A DNA stretch of 64,000 nucleotides, from positions 5,585 to 69,584 of the forward strand of contig DASYXY010000039.1 of the NCBI GenBank assembly GCA_035934385.1, written 5' to 3'. A program made the translations under genes and the position numbers. Shown here piece after piece: positions 34,453 to 42,698 of this stretch. This stretch comes from CF-118 sp035934385 (GTDB lineage: Bacteria; Chloroflexota; Dormibacteria; Dormibacterales; Dormibacteraceae). Position 1 is the first letter of the stretch. Each line of letters starts with the position of its first letter. Below the pieces are notes generated by a model. The model worked only from the letters and a program-made list of their open reading frames with translations, did no database searches and was not told the DNA's origin.

Positions 34453-34986
34453 TCACCGCGCCGGCATGGCGCCGATGAGTGTCACTGCCAGGACGCAAGG
34501 CACCGAAGACTTGTTGCGCCAGGCGTGGCGGGTGCCGTTCTGGATGACCGTGTCGCCCGGCTTGAGGTGGACCTCCCGCCCGTCGTCGAGCTCCAACCAG
34601 ACCTCGCCCGAGATGACGATCTCGTAGTCAATCGTGTCGGTGGTGTGCATGCCGGGGTGGTCGCGCTCGAGAACCTCGACCAGACCTGGCAGTTTCTGCT
34701 GGATCTCCGCAAACGCTGTCGGAATGTCGAGGCCAGGAGGCGGAGTCATCGCGTCGGGCCCGACTGTAAACAGGCCGAAGCGAAAGCCACCCACCGGTGG
34801 GAAGTACAGCGGTATCGGCGGCGGCGAACCATCGGAGGGCAGTTGCACCGGGGTGTCGCTGCCCCAGAGGCGATGAAACTCGCCGCCTGGCAGCAGACCA
34901 AGAGTGACGGGCGGAACCTCCGCGTCACTCACGATGACCGATCTGCCCTCCGGCGTGCGACCCGTCACGACGCGACGAACATTCAC
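34453..34986 (-). CDS. Cupin-domain protein
   Basis: A 177-residue single-cupin protein. The second half carries the cupin motifs: HPGMHTTDTIDYEIVISGEV (metal-binding His and Glu region, about residues 105-125) and GDTVIQNGTRHAWRN near 145. Similar proteins are annotated as cupin dioxygenase-like or sugar-acid-binding proteins; no function is assigned. GTG 34986 is chosen because AGGAGGAG ends seven bases before it; the open frame upstream runs through the tRNA-Pro gene. Its stop abuts the end of the SDR gene (convergent). Confidence 0.8.
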   Translation of the reverse strand: MNVRRVVTGRTPEGRSVIVSDAEVPPVTLGLLPGGEFHRLWGSDTPVQLPSDGSPPPIPLYFPPVGGFRFGLFTVGPDAMTPPPGLDIPTAFAEIQQKLPGLVEVLERDHPGMHTTDTIDYEIVISGEVWLELDDGREVHLKPGDTVIQNGTRHAWRNKSSVPCVLAVTLIGAMPAR

Positions 34987-35022
34987 GTCAATCTCCTCCT
35001 GATCAGCATGGTGGCCAGGCAT

Positions 35023-35099
35023 TGGTCGGGCGGGCGAGATTTGAACTCGCGGTCTCCTGGTCCCAAACCAGGCGCTTTTCCGAGCTAAGCTACCGCCCG
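35023..35099 (-). tRNA. tRNA-Pro (UGG)
   Basis: Acceptor stem CGGGCGG/CCGCCCG, anticodon loop TTTGGGA with anticodon TGG, T arm GCGAG-TTCAAAT-CTCGC, discriminator A and encoded CCA. The C1 start is usual for proline tRNAs. Confidence 0.96.
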
Positions 35100-35157
35100 C
35101 TTCAGCTACCGAACGATTGAAGCAGACAGACGCGTTATGCCGTGCATAACAGGAGTG

Positions 35158-35186
35158 GTGACAGCACGGCCCTTGGACGCTATAGT
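35158..35186 (+). promoter_or_regulatory. Leaderless promoter of the Pro-rich membrane protein
   Basis: GTGACA (35158-35163), a 17-base spacer and TATAGT (35181-35186). The GTG start at 35196 follows nine bases after the -10 box. Confidence 0.65.
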
Positions 35187-35195
35187 GCGCGCACC

Positions 35196-36182
35196 GTGAG
35201 CATGGACAATCCAACACCGCCCCCACCGGAAGCGCCTCCGCCAACTCCCCCGCCGATGGATCCGATGGCGCCCATGGGGCCGCCGCCGGCGTATGGAGCT
35301 CCTCCGCCACCAGCCCCGCGTCGCGGTCGCGGCCCACTTGTCGCGATCATCCTGGTGGTCCTGCTGGTGATCCTGCTCGGCGGCGGTTACGTCGTCGGCG
35401 GGTTCGTCTACGCCAACGGCAAGGTCAACTCGGCCACCGACGCCTACAACAAAGTGGTCGACCACGAGAACGCCCTGACCGACCTGTTCAACAAGCTGAA
35501 CACCCAGCTTCAAGCCAACAGCAACGACCCCTCGAAGGCAACGTCCGATTCGATCAAGCAGGACAAGACGCTGGAGTTGCAGCTGGCGAGCGAGTCCAAG
35601 AACGCCCAGCCCACGGTCGCAGCCGACGACCAGACGCTCGCGAGCGCCGATTCGAGCCTGAGCGAGAACTCCTGGCTCACGGCGCTGAGCAAGTCGAGCC
35701 TGGACAAGGCGAGCGCGCGCATTGGCCATGCGAGGGCTGCGCTCGCAATCGCCGGGACCATCCTCGCCGACTCCATCCTCTATGGCACCTTCTACGCGTC
35801 GGTGGACGACGCGGCGCTCGACCTCGACGCGCTGGACACGGCGGCCAACGCGGGCGACCTCAACGCGGTTGACACCGCGATCCAGACCTTGAAGAGCGAT
35901 GTCGCCAAGGCCATCCAGCAGGACAACGCGCCCGGAGTGGCTTCGCAGATGGATCCATTCCTGAAGGACCTGCAGAAGACGGCCAATGACTTCGCGGCCC
36001 TGGTCGCGGCGGTCCGTGCCGGCGACGCCGCCGGAACCAATGCCGCCGTCGCCGCGATCGACGCGGACACGACCAAGCTGAACGGCTATGACTTCGGCGC
36101 GATGGCCACGCAGGAGACGACCTTCTTCAAGGCGTTGACCGACAAGTACAACACGGAGATCGACGCAGCCAACAAGACCTGA
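35196..36182 (+). CDS. Pro-rich N-terminus, single-TM, helical surface protein
   Basis: A 328-residue protein that I do not recognise. Residues 1-45 are mostly Pro with Met and Ala; one strong membrane helix follows (about 50-72, LVAIILVVLLVILLGGGYVV); the rest is hydrophilic, Ala/Asp/Lys-rich and predicted helical with no Cys. The topology suggests a short cytoplasmic Pro-rich tail and a large external domain. GTG 35196 is chosen from the promoter geometry; ATG 35202 is two codons later. It ends ten bases from the convergent rdgB stop. Confidence 0.7.
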   Translation: MSMDNPTPPPPEAPPPTPPPMDPMAPMGPPPAYGAPPPPAPRRGRGPLVAIILVVLLVILLGGGYVVGGFVYANGKVNSATDAYNKVVDHENALTDLFNKLNTQLQANSNDPSKATSDSIKQDKTLELQLASESKNAQPTVAADDQTLASADSSLSENSWLTALSKSSLDKASARIGHARAALAIAGTILADSILYGTFYASVDDAALDLDALDTAANAGDLNAVDTAIQTLKSDVAKAIQQDNAPGVASQMDPFLKDLQKTANDFAALVAAVRAGDAAGTNAAVAAIDADTTKLNGYDFGAMATQETTFFKALTDKYNTEIDAANKT

Positions 36183-36192
36183 CGGTAGCCCG

Positions 36193-36780
36193 TCAGCCTG
36201 GAAGCCGGTCGAGGGCCCCTGAGGCGATGAGCGCGCGCACCGCGTTGGCGCGGTGGCTGTACAGGCGCTTTTCGACCGGCTTCATCTCGCCGAAGGTCTT
36301 GCCGGTTCCAGGCACCAGGAAGACCGGGTCGTAGCCGAAGCCGGCCTCCCCTCTCCACTCGGGCACGACCTCGCCCCGGCACTCGCCCTCGAAGAGGTCG
36401 ACTGTCCGGCCCGGTGCCGCCAGCGCCAGCGTGCATACGAACCGCGCAGTCCAGGGTCGCGCGCGGCCGCTAAGGCGCTCCAGCAGGGCCGCGGTGCGCT
36501 CCTTCTGGGTCGGGCCCAGGCGGGCCGAGCGTATGCCGGGGAAACCGTCCAGCACGTCCACCTCCAGGCCCGAGTCGTCGCCGATGGCGGGCAGGCCTGA
36601 CGCCCCGGAAGCCGTTTCGGCTTTGAGGCGCGCGTTCGCGGCGTAGGTCTCGCCGGTCTCCTCGACATCGGTGTCGTAGGCGATCAGCTCGAGGCCGGTG
36701 CCGGCAAGCAGGTCGCGATATTCGCCGAGCTTGCCCGCGTTTCCGGTCGCGATGACCAGCCGCCTGCGCGCGTCAGCCAA
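36193..36780 (-). CDS. rdgB: XTP/dITP diphosphatase (Ham1/RdgB)
   Basis: A 195-residue Ham1-family enzyme that removes non-canonical purine triphosphates (dITP, XTP). Motifs: VIATGNAGKLGEY at the N terminus, AIGDDSGLEVD near 65, GYDPVF near 145, and SHRANAVRAL at the C terminus. TTG 36780 gives the normal length; the open frame extends further upstream without family similarity. It follows rph, its usual neighbour, but 196 bases separate them. Confidence 0.92.
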   Translation of the reverse strand: MADARRRLVIATGNAGKLGEYRDLLAGTGLELIAYDTDVEETGETYAANARLKAETASGASGLPAIGDDSGLEVDVLDGFPGIRSARLGPTQKERTAALLERLSGRARPWTARFVCTLALAAPGRTVDLFEGECRGEVVPEWRGEAGFGYDPVFLVPGTGKTFGEMKPVEKRLYSHRANAVRALIASGALDRLPG

Positions 36781-36976
36781 GCGACGCGAGCAGTGCTGCG
36801 AAGGGGGCTGGCGAGAGATTCGGCGATCCAGGGGCCCCTCCCGTGGCTGCGCCACGGGGACCCCAGCGGACGACGAGCAGCGCAGCGAGCGCATCTGGAC
36901 TGATTCGTAAGCGAGCAGCGCAGGAGCTGAGCCCGAAGATGGGCCGCATGGGCGCCGAAGGTCCGTCAGCCATCCT
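36781..36976 (-). other. Spacer between rph and rdgB with a nested palindrome
   Basis: This spacer can be read as a 66-codon frame (36773-36973, minus strand) that starts three bases after the rph stop with GAAGG before its ATG and overlaps the rdgB start by eight bases. The product is Ala/Pro/Leu-rich and not recognised. The middle is a hairpin: CCGTGGC (36841-36847), TGC, GCCACGG (36851-36857), extended by GGGG/CCCC arms. It may be an inserted palindromic element in an operon rather than a gene. Confidence 0.35.
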
Positions 36977-37708
36977 TCACAACGCTGCTATAGCCCTCTT
37001 CTGGTGGACGATCAGGTCCTTGATGCCCTTGTGGGCGAGCGAGATCATCGCGTCGAGCTCAGCGCGCGAGTAAGGCGCGCCCTCAGCGGTCGCCTGCAGC
37101 TCGATGATCCTTCCGTCCTCGGCCATCACGCAGTTGAGATCTGTCGAAGCCTGGAAGTCCTCTGTGTAATCGAGGTCGAGGCGCGGGATGCCGTCGATGA
37201 CACCGCAGCTCACCGCGGCCACGTATTGGCGCACGGGGATGCTCTCGAGCATGCGAGCGTCTTTCATTTTCTTGAGGGCCATGTAGAGCGCCGCGAACGC
37301 GCCCGTGATCGACGCCGTGCGCGTGCCGCCGTCCGCCTGCAGCACGTCACAGTCGAGCGTGATCGTCCGCTCGCCGATCTTGCCCATGTCCACCGCGGCG
37401 CGAACCGAGCGTCCGATCAAGCGCTGGATCTCGTGCGTGCGGCCGCCGATTCGCCCCTGGATCGCTTCGCGCGTGCCCCGGTCGTGCGTCGAGCGCGGAA
37501 GCATCGAGTACTCGGCGGTTATCCATCCCTGGCCGCTCCCGCGGCGGTGCGGCGGCACGCGATCCTCGACGCTCGCCGTGATCCACACTCGCGTGCGGCC
37601 CATCTCGATCAGGCATGAGCCTTCCGCGTGCACGTTGACGCCGAGCTCGATCTTCACCAGCCGCAGCTGATCCATCTGCCGCCCGTCGTGGCGGGTCGCG
37701 GCCGTCAC
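36977..37708 (-). CDS. rph: Ribonuclease PH
   Basis: A 243-residue phosphorolytic 3'-to-5' exoribonuclease that trims tRNA 3' ends. The whole family pattern is present: MGRTRVWITASVEDRVPP, GWITAEYSMLPRST, RTHEIQRLIGRSVRAAVD, LDCDVLQADGGTRTASITGA (seen in that order) and the C-terminal EIQGTAE-like region. GTG 37708 overlaps the tatC stop (GTGA). Confidence 0.95.
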   Translation of the reverse strand: MTAATRHDGRQMDQLRLVKIELGVNVHAEGSCLIEMGRTRVWITASVEDRVPPHRRGSGQGWITAEYSMLPRSTHDRGTREAIQGRIGGRTHEIQRLIGRSVRAAVDMGKIGERTITLDCDVLQADGGTRTASITGAFAALYMALKKMKDARMLESIPVRQYVAAVSCGVIDGIPRLDLDYTEDFQASTDLNCVMAEDGRIIELQATAEGAPYSRAELDAMISLAHKGIKDLIVHQKRAIAAL

Positions 37709-38451
37709 CGGCCCAACAGCTTCAACACCAGCGCGGTCCCCTCATAGAACACGTATAGCGGAACGAAGAGGATCAGCGGCGTCACAGGATCAGTGCCGGG
37801 CGTCAGAAAGTTCGCGATGATGGCGAGGCCCAGAAACCAGAAAGGCCGGTTCTTGTGGAGCCAGCGCGAGTTGATGATCCGCAGCATGCCGAGGACGAAC
37901 ATCACGACCGGCAGCTCGAAGACGCAACCGAAACCGATCACCATCAGCAGGACGAAGCTGACCAGGGCGCCGATGTCCGGGAGGTAACTCGTGTTCGGCG
38001 GCGAGAACGAGTTGAGCACCTTGAGGTAAAGCGGCAGCGCGAACAGCGCGACGGCGACGCCGATCGCGAAGAAGGCGATCGTCGCGACGATGAGCGGCAG
38101 GATGAAGCGACGCTCGTGCGGATGCAGGCCCGGGCTGACGAACCACCAGACCTGCTGGATCACCACCGGCGCGGCGATGATCACTCCTATGTACAGCGCG
38201 ACCTTGAGCTCCAGGAGCACCCCACCCGCCGGCTGCAGGTAGATGGCGTGGCCGATGCCCGCGCGGTCGATGAGGAGGCCGATCACGCGACCGGAGATGA
38301 AGAAGGACGCGACGGTGGCGATGCCCCAGGCAACCAGAGAGACGATCAGCACTCGGCGTAGCGCCTCGAGGTGCTCGATGATCGTCATCCGCGACTCCTC
38401 GACCTGCGAGGGCCGAGGCGCACGCTGTAGGACGCGGTTCAGGAGGGCCAA
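37705..38451 (-). CDS. tatC: Sec-independent translocase subunit TatC
   Basis: A 248-residue six-helix membrane protein of the twin-arginine export system. It has the N-terminal HLEALRRVLIVS motif with the conserved Glu that helps bind the Arg-Arg signal, VWWFVSPGLHPHERR near residue 115, and FLTPGTDPVTPLILFVPLY near the end. Start is TTG. It lies ten bases after tatA. Confidence 0.95.
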   Translation of the reverse strand: MALLNRVLQRAPRPSQVEESRMTIIEHLEALRRVLIVSLVAWGIATVASFFISGRVIGLLIDRAGIGHAIYLQPAGGVLLELKVALYIGVIIAAPVVIQQVWWFVSPGLHPHERRFILPLIVATIAFFAIGVAVALFALPLYLKVLNSFSPPNTSYLPDIGALVSFVLLMVIGFGCVFELPVVMFVLGMLRIINSRWLHKNRPFWFLGLAIIANFLTPGTDPVTPLILFVPLYVFYEGTALVLKLLGR

Positions 38452-38461
38452 CGGTTAGCCC

Positions 38462-38707
38462 TCAGTTGCTGGACGAAGGTGCCTTGGGATCCGAGCTCGA
38501 AGTGCTGTCGACCTTGGCGGCCGGCTGCGGAGTGCTCGTCGACTCGACTGTCTTGTTGACCTCGGCGGACAGCTCGGTGGTTGCTTTGCGGAACTCGCGC
38601 ATCGCCCTGCCCAGCGCACCGCCGAGCTCGGGCAGCCTGCCGGGTCCGAAGATGATCAGGACGATTACCAGCGCGGCGACAAGCCAGATCCAGTGCGCGC
38701 CGAACAT
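38462..38707 (-). CDS. tatA: Twin-arginine translocase protein TatA/E type
   Basis: An 81-residue TatA: one short N-terminal helix, the FGPGRLPELGGALGRAMREF hinge and amphipathic helix, then a Ser/Thr/Pro-rich tail. It forms the pore part of the Tat system with TatC. TATAAT lies nine bases before the ATG, so it can start a transcript inside the longer operon. Confidence 0.93.
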   Translation of the reverse strand: MFGAHWIWLVAALVIVLIIFGPGRLPELGGALGRAMREFRKATTELSAEVNKTVESTSTPQPAAKVDSTSSSDPKAPSSSN

Positions 38708-38716
38708 CCTGTCCGG

Positions 38717-38722
38717 ATTATA
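38717..38722 (-). promoter_or_regulatory. Leaderless -10 box of tatA
   Basis: A perfect TATAAT on the minus strand, nine bases before the tatA ATG, in the 51-base gap after the cyclophilin gene. Confidence 0.55.
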
Positions 38723-38758
38723 GGCTACGCCCCTTCGACGCCCTGACGGGCCGAAGGA

Positions 38759-39463
38759 TCAGGAAACTGTGATCGTGACCGTGTTGATGCGGTCGCCCGG
38801 TGTGATCGCCGCGACGTGGTCGAGGAGACCGCTCGTCACCTCGCCGAAGTAGTTGTACGCCGCGTTCGGACCCGCGCCGGGCCACGCCGCCCTGGTGATG
38901 AAGAACTGGCTTCCGTTGACGGGCCCGTTCGGTATGCGCGACATTCCGACGGATCCGGGATCCCACTTCAGCCCGGCCGTCTTTTCTTCGGGCAGGGTGT
39001 AACCGGGTCCGCCGCGTCCGTTGGCAAGCGGGTCTCCGCCCTGGATCTCCCAGTCGGGAGCGTCCCAGAAGGTGAGGCCGTTGTAGAAGCCGTTGACTGC
39101 GAGCACCACGAAGTTGTTCACGGTGACGGGCGCGAACTCCGGGTGCAGCTTGATGGTGATCGTGCCCTGGGTCGTGTACAGGGTCGCGGTGTAGTGCTTG
39201 TCGGGCTTGATGCAGATCGGCTGCAGCCCGATGTACTGATGCGGCGCAAGCTGGGTCGACGTCTTGCAGTCGGCGAGCTGCGAAGGCACGACCGGCTGCA
39301 GCGCCCTGTCCATCGCGAAGCCCGCGCCAAGAACGACGGCCAGCACCGCGATCAGGATCGTGATTGGAATCCACGGCCGGCGCCGCCACGTCTCGGGCAG
39401 GATCAGCTCCTCTTCCGGCTCGACGAGCGGAGCGGTCCGGGGAGCGTTTTTGGCTTTCGTCAA
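38759..39463 (-). CDS. Membrane-anchored cyclophilin-type peptidyl-prolyl isomerase
   Basis: A 234-residue protein with a cytoplasmic N terminus, one membrane helix (about residues 32-52) and an extracytoplasmic cyclophilin domain (TLYTTQGTITIKLHPEFAPV, NGLTFWDAPDWEIQGGDP, NGSQFFIT, FGEVTSGL). It should help fold secreted proteins. TTG 39463 overlaps the stop of the HemD fusion gene (TTGA), which fixes the start. Being next to tatA/tatC suits an export role. Confidence 0.88.
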   Translation of the reverse strand: MTKAKNAPRTAPLVEPEEELILPETWRRRPWIPITILIAVLAVVLGAGFAMDRALQPVVPSQLADCKTSTQLAPHQYIGLQPICIKPDKHYTATLYTTQGTITIKLHPEFAPVTVNNFVVLAVNGFYNGLTFWDAPDWEIQGGDPLANGRGGPGYTLPEEKTAGLKWDPGSVGMSRIPNGPVNGSQFFITRAAWPGAGPNAAYNYFGEVTSGLLDHVAAITPGDRINTVTITVS

Positions 39464-40887
39464 CGGACGGCGGCGGCGGCGATGGCGGCGGCCAACCCGC
39501 GCGTCGTGTACTCGCGCGCGATGATGTCGACGGTCAGTCCGAGCTTGCGCGCCGTGTCGGCGGTCACCGGACCCATGCATGCGATGGCCGCATCGCCAAG
39601 CACCGCGGGCAATTTGTCCTCTGGAAACGCGCGGACGAAATTCGCCACGGTCGACGAGCTCGTGAAGGTGATGAACTGCACGCCCTCGGCCGCAAACAGC
39701 TTCATCAGCGCGGGACCGGCCTCGGGCGGGCACACGGCTTGATAGACGGGAAGGATGTGAACCTCTGCACCTCGTTTCGCAAGCAGCGATGGTAGGGCGT
39801 CGCGCGCGACCTCTGCACGAGGCACAAGGACACGCATCCCCTCCATCTCCCAGCCCTCGAGGGCCTTGGCCAGGCCTTCGGCCGTGTACTCGCTGGTGAC
39901 CAGCTCCGGGCGCAGGCCGTGCGTCGCCATCGACTCCGCCGTCTCCTGGCCGATCGCGCACAGCTTGCTGCCGTGCAGCGCCCGAGCGTCGGCGCCGCTG
40001 ACGTTCAGCATCTGGAAGAAGATGTCGACGGCGTTCGCCGAAGCAAAGATCACGAGCGCTGTCCCGTGCAGGTTGGCGATCGCCTCGCGCACCCGATCGT
40101 CGGTCGGCATGGGCCGGATCGCGATCGTGGGTATCTCCACGACCGCCGCGCCGAGGTCCGCGAGCTCGCGACGGAAGGGCTCGACCTGGTGCCGGGCGCG
40201 GGTGATCAGGACGCGGCGGCCGTGGAGCGGCCGGCGGGAAAGCGAATCGAGGCGCTCGGCCATCTCGACTCCGGGGCCGATGACGAGCAGCGCATCACCT
40301 CGGAGGCCGTACGTCGCCGCCTTGCGCGCCAGCTCGCCGAGAGGCGCGGTCACGCGCCGCTGGCCAGGCAGCCCGGGGCTCAGGATCAGCGCCGCCGGCG
40401 TATCGGCCGTCCGTCCGTCCGACATCAGCTTGCTGATGCCCGACTCCCACCAGCCCGACGCGAGTCGAAGCACCACCGTCTCGGCGCCCTTCACAAGGCC
40501 CAGGCCAAGCGAGTTGGCGCGACCCTCGATCGTGAGCGGGATGCCGCTCATCACCGGGGCGGCCATCTCGACGGTCATCCCCGGCACCGCTTCGAAGTCG
40601 ATGCCTGCCCGATCCAGTCTCGCCGCGATCTCGCTGCCGCCCGCGAACGCGTAGGGATTACCCGGCAGCAGGACAGCGACCTTGCGTCCGCTGCGCGCCA
40701 GACTCACCACTTCATCAGCCGACTCGTACGCGCGCACGTCCGCGGTCGGCGATGCGAAGTGGAGGAGGTTGGTGCCACATCCATCGGTGTTGCGGATGAC
40801 GTCAGCGCGCTTGATCGCCTCGACTGCATGCATCGTTGCGAGACCAGGATCTCCGGGCCCGACACCGACGAGCATGACCCTGCTCAT
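39460..40887 (-). CDS. Tetrapyrrole methylase-like / uroporphyrinogen-III synthase fusion
   Basis: A 475-residue two-domain protein. Residues 1-220 form a tetrapyrrole methylase fold (VGVGPGDPGL at the N terminus, VAVLLPGNPYAFAGGSE, FEAVPGMTVEMAAPVMSGIP). Residues 225-475 form HemD, uroporphyrinogen-III synthase (GRRVLITRARHQ, FASANAVDIF, FITFTSSSTVANF, GPVTADTARKLG). The methylase half departs from siroheme-type SUMT at several motifs (GNP for GDP, GIPLTIEG for GIPLTHR, no YDRLV match), so its activity is doubtful. The HemD half should serve heme and cobalamin synthesis. ATG 40887 or GTG 40890 starts it. Confidence 0.85.
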   Translation of the reverse strand: MSRVMLVGVGPGDPGLATMHAVEAIKRADVIRNTDGCGTNLLHFASPTADVRAYESADEVVSLARSGRKVAVLLPGNPYAFAGGSEIAARLDRAGIDFEAVPGMTVEMAAPVMSGIPLTIEGRANSLGLGLVKGAETVVLRLASGWWESGISKLMSDGRTADTPAALILSPGLPGQRRVTAPLGELARKAATYGLRGDALLVIGPGVEMAERLDSLSRRPLHGRRVLITRARHQVEPFRRELADLGAAVVEIPTIAIRPMPTDDRVREAIANLHGTALVIFASANAVDIFFQMLNVSGADARALHGSKLCAIGQETAESMATHGLRPELVTSEYTAEGLAKALEGWEMEGMRVLVPRAEVARDALPSLLAKRGAEVHILPVYQAVCPPEAGPALMKLFAAEGVQFITFTSSSTVANFVRAFPEDKLPAVLGDAAIACMGPVTADTARKLGLTVDIIAREYTTRGLAAAIAAAAVR

Positions 40888-40902
40888 CACAACCCGGTTA
40901 GG

Positions 40903-41823
40903 TTAGAACTTTCGAGAAACCACGTAGTCGGCGAGCGCTGCGAGCGCGCCGCTGTGCGGACTCAGGCCTTCGAGATTCGCCACGGCCTCCGCGGCCAGGA
41001 CGCGTGCGCGCTCGAGGGCGACTCGCGGCGCGTCGCTGGCGCGAACTCGAGCCGCGACGCGACCCGCATCTGCGAGTGACAACTGTGTTCCGTCCGCCAG
41101 CACATGGCTGATCGACGCGGCGACCATCGGGTCTTGCATCGCGAGCATGAGCGGCAGCGTCGCGAATCCCTCGGCCAGGTCGTGACCGCTTGGCTTGCCG
41201 GTCTCGTCCTCCGACCCGACGTAGTCGAGGACGTCGTCAGCGATCTGAAACGCGAGGCCGAGAAGCCGGCCGTACTCGCGCGCCGCGTCGCGCTTCTCGT
41301 CGGGCAGCTCGCCCAGCAGCGCGCCGATGTCGCAGCACGCAGTCAGCAGCGTCGCTGTCTTGGCCTCGATCCGGCGCATGTACTCGTCGATGCTCGTGTT
41401 GTAGCGATACCGGATCTTCTGCTGTCGCACCTCGCCTGCGCAGATGTGCATGACCGCGTTGGCGAGGATCGCCACCACCTCCGGGGACCTGCTCCTCGCA
41501 GCCTGCTCGTAAGCCTTGGCGAAGTAGTAGTCGCCGACCACGATCGCCGGCTCGTCACCGAGTGCCGCGGCCACCGAAGGCCGGCCGCGCCGGGTGGGCG
41601 AGCGGTCGATGACGTCGTCGTGGACGAGAGTGGCAGCATGGACGAGCTCGACGGCCATGGCCGCCGGCGTGAGCCGCTCGAGGTTGTACCGGCCCATCCG
41701 CGCCGTGAGCAGCACCAGCGCCGGCCGCACACGCTTACCGCCCGCCGCGAACAGGTCGGCCATCGGCGCCGACACGACCGCTGGGTCACGAGCGATCGTC
41801 TTCTCCAGCTCGGCCTCGATCAC
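40903..41823 (-). CDS. Polyprenyl diphosphate synthase
   Basis: A 306-residue trans-isoprenyl diphosphate synthase. The first Asp-rich motif is LVHDDVIDRSPTRRG near residue 67 and the second is FQIADDVLDYVGSEDE near 192; GGKRVRPAL near 27 binds isopentenyl diphosphate. The product is probably a quinone side chain such as a heptaprenyl or longer chain. GTG 41823 is the start. It lies 32 bases after murI and 15 before the HemD fusion gene. Confidence 0.92.
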   Translation of the reverse strand: MIEAELEKTIARDPAVVSAPMADLFAAGGKRVRPALVLLTARMGRYNLERLTPAAMAVELVHAATLVHDDVIDRSPTRRGRPSVAAALGDEPAIVVGDYYFAKAYEQAARSRSPEVVAILANAVMHICAGEVRQQKIRYRYNTSIDEYMRRIEAKTATLLTACCDIGALLGELPDEKRDAAREYGRLLGLAFQIADDVLDYVGSEDETGKPSGHDLAEGFATLPLMLAMQDPMVAASISHVLADGTQLSLADAGRVAARVRASDAPRVALERARVLAAEAVANLEGLSPHSGALAALADYVVSRKF

Positions 41824-41855
41824 GGCGAGGTCGGATGCGATGGGCCCGAAGACGT

Positions 41856-42677
41856 TCAGGTCCTCTTGGCTTTTTGCTGCTCCCAGATGTGCACCTCCTC
41901 CGCCTCGACCGTCTCGCCGAAGATGTTGGCAGCGACATCGTGGAAGTGCTGCGGCACCGCGGTGACGAGCACCTCGTGGCGCGGCTCGGTCTCCTCGCCG
42001 CGCAGTCGTGAATGGTCGAGATGCCGCTCGACCTTGGCCGCGGTGGTGAGCGCGGAATCGACCAGGTTGAACGCGCCGGGGTAGACCCTTTCGATCGCGG
42101 GCTTCAGGAGCGGGTAGTGCGTGCAGCCGAGAACGAGCGTGTCGGCGCCGAGGCGCACGATCTCGGCCAGGTCGCGTTTCAACGCAGCCTCGGCTCGAGG
42201 CGAATCGGCGTCGCCTGACTCGACGATGTCGACCAGCTCAGGACACGCTTTCTGAAAGACCCCGATCATCGGGTCGATCTCCTTGATCGCGTGCAGGTAT
42301 TCCTGGCTGCGCATCGTGCCTTCGGTGGAGATGACGCCGACGCGATGGTTCTGGGTGGCCTCGACCGCAGCCTGCGCGCCCGGGCTGATGACACCGACTA
42401 TCGGGATCTCGAAATGCTCGCGCGCCTGGTTCAGCGCGGCCGCGGTGGCGGTGTTGCATGCGATCACGACGAGCTTCACGTCGCGCGCCTCAAGGTTGCG
42501 GATGATCTCGAACGCAAAGTCGCGCACCTCGTCCTGGTACCGCGGGCCGTAGGGGAAATGAAAGAGGTCGGCGAGGTAGATCGTCGACTCGTGCGGCAGC
42601 CGGTCGCGAATCGCGCGCAGCACGGTTAGGCCACCGACCCCGGAGTCGAAGATGCCTATCGGCCGAGGATCACCCAT
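41856..42677 (-). CDS. murI: Glutamate racemase
   Basis: A 273-residue racemase that supplies D-glutamate for peptidoglycan. FDSGVGGLTVL at the N terminus, catalytic Cys in VVIACNTATAAA (Cys74) and in LVLGCTHYPLL (Cys185) are intact. ATG 42677 is preferred; a GTG nine bases upstream is possible. It sits 21 bases after the response regulator gene. Confidence 0.95.
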   Translation of the reverse strand: MGDPRPIGIFDSGVGGLTVLRAIRDRLPHESTIYLADLFHFPYGPRYQDEVRDFAFEIIRNLEARDVKLVVIACNTATAAALNQAREHFEIPIVGVISPGAQAAVEATQNHRVGVISTEGTMRSQEYLHAIKEIDPMIGVFQKACPELVDIVESGDADSPRAEAALKRDLAEIVRLGADTLVLGCTHYPLLKPAIERVYPGAFNLVDSALTTAAKVERHLDHSRLRGEETEPRHEVLVTAVPQHFHDVAANIFGETVEAEEVHIWEQQKAKRT

Positions 42678-42698
42678 CGATGGCACCCATGCAAGGAA

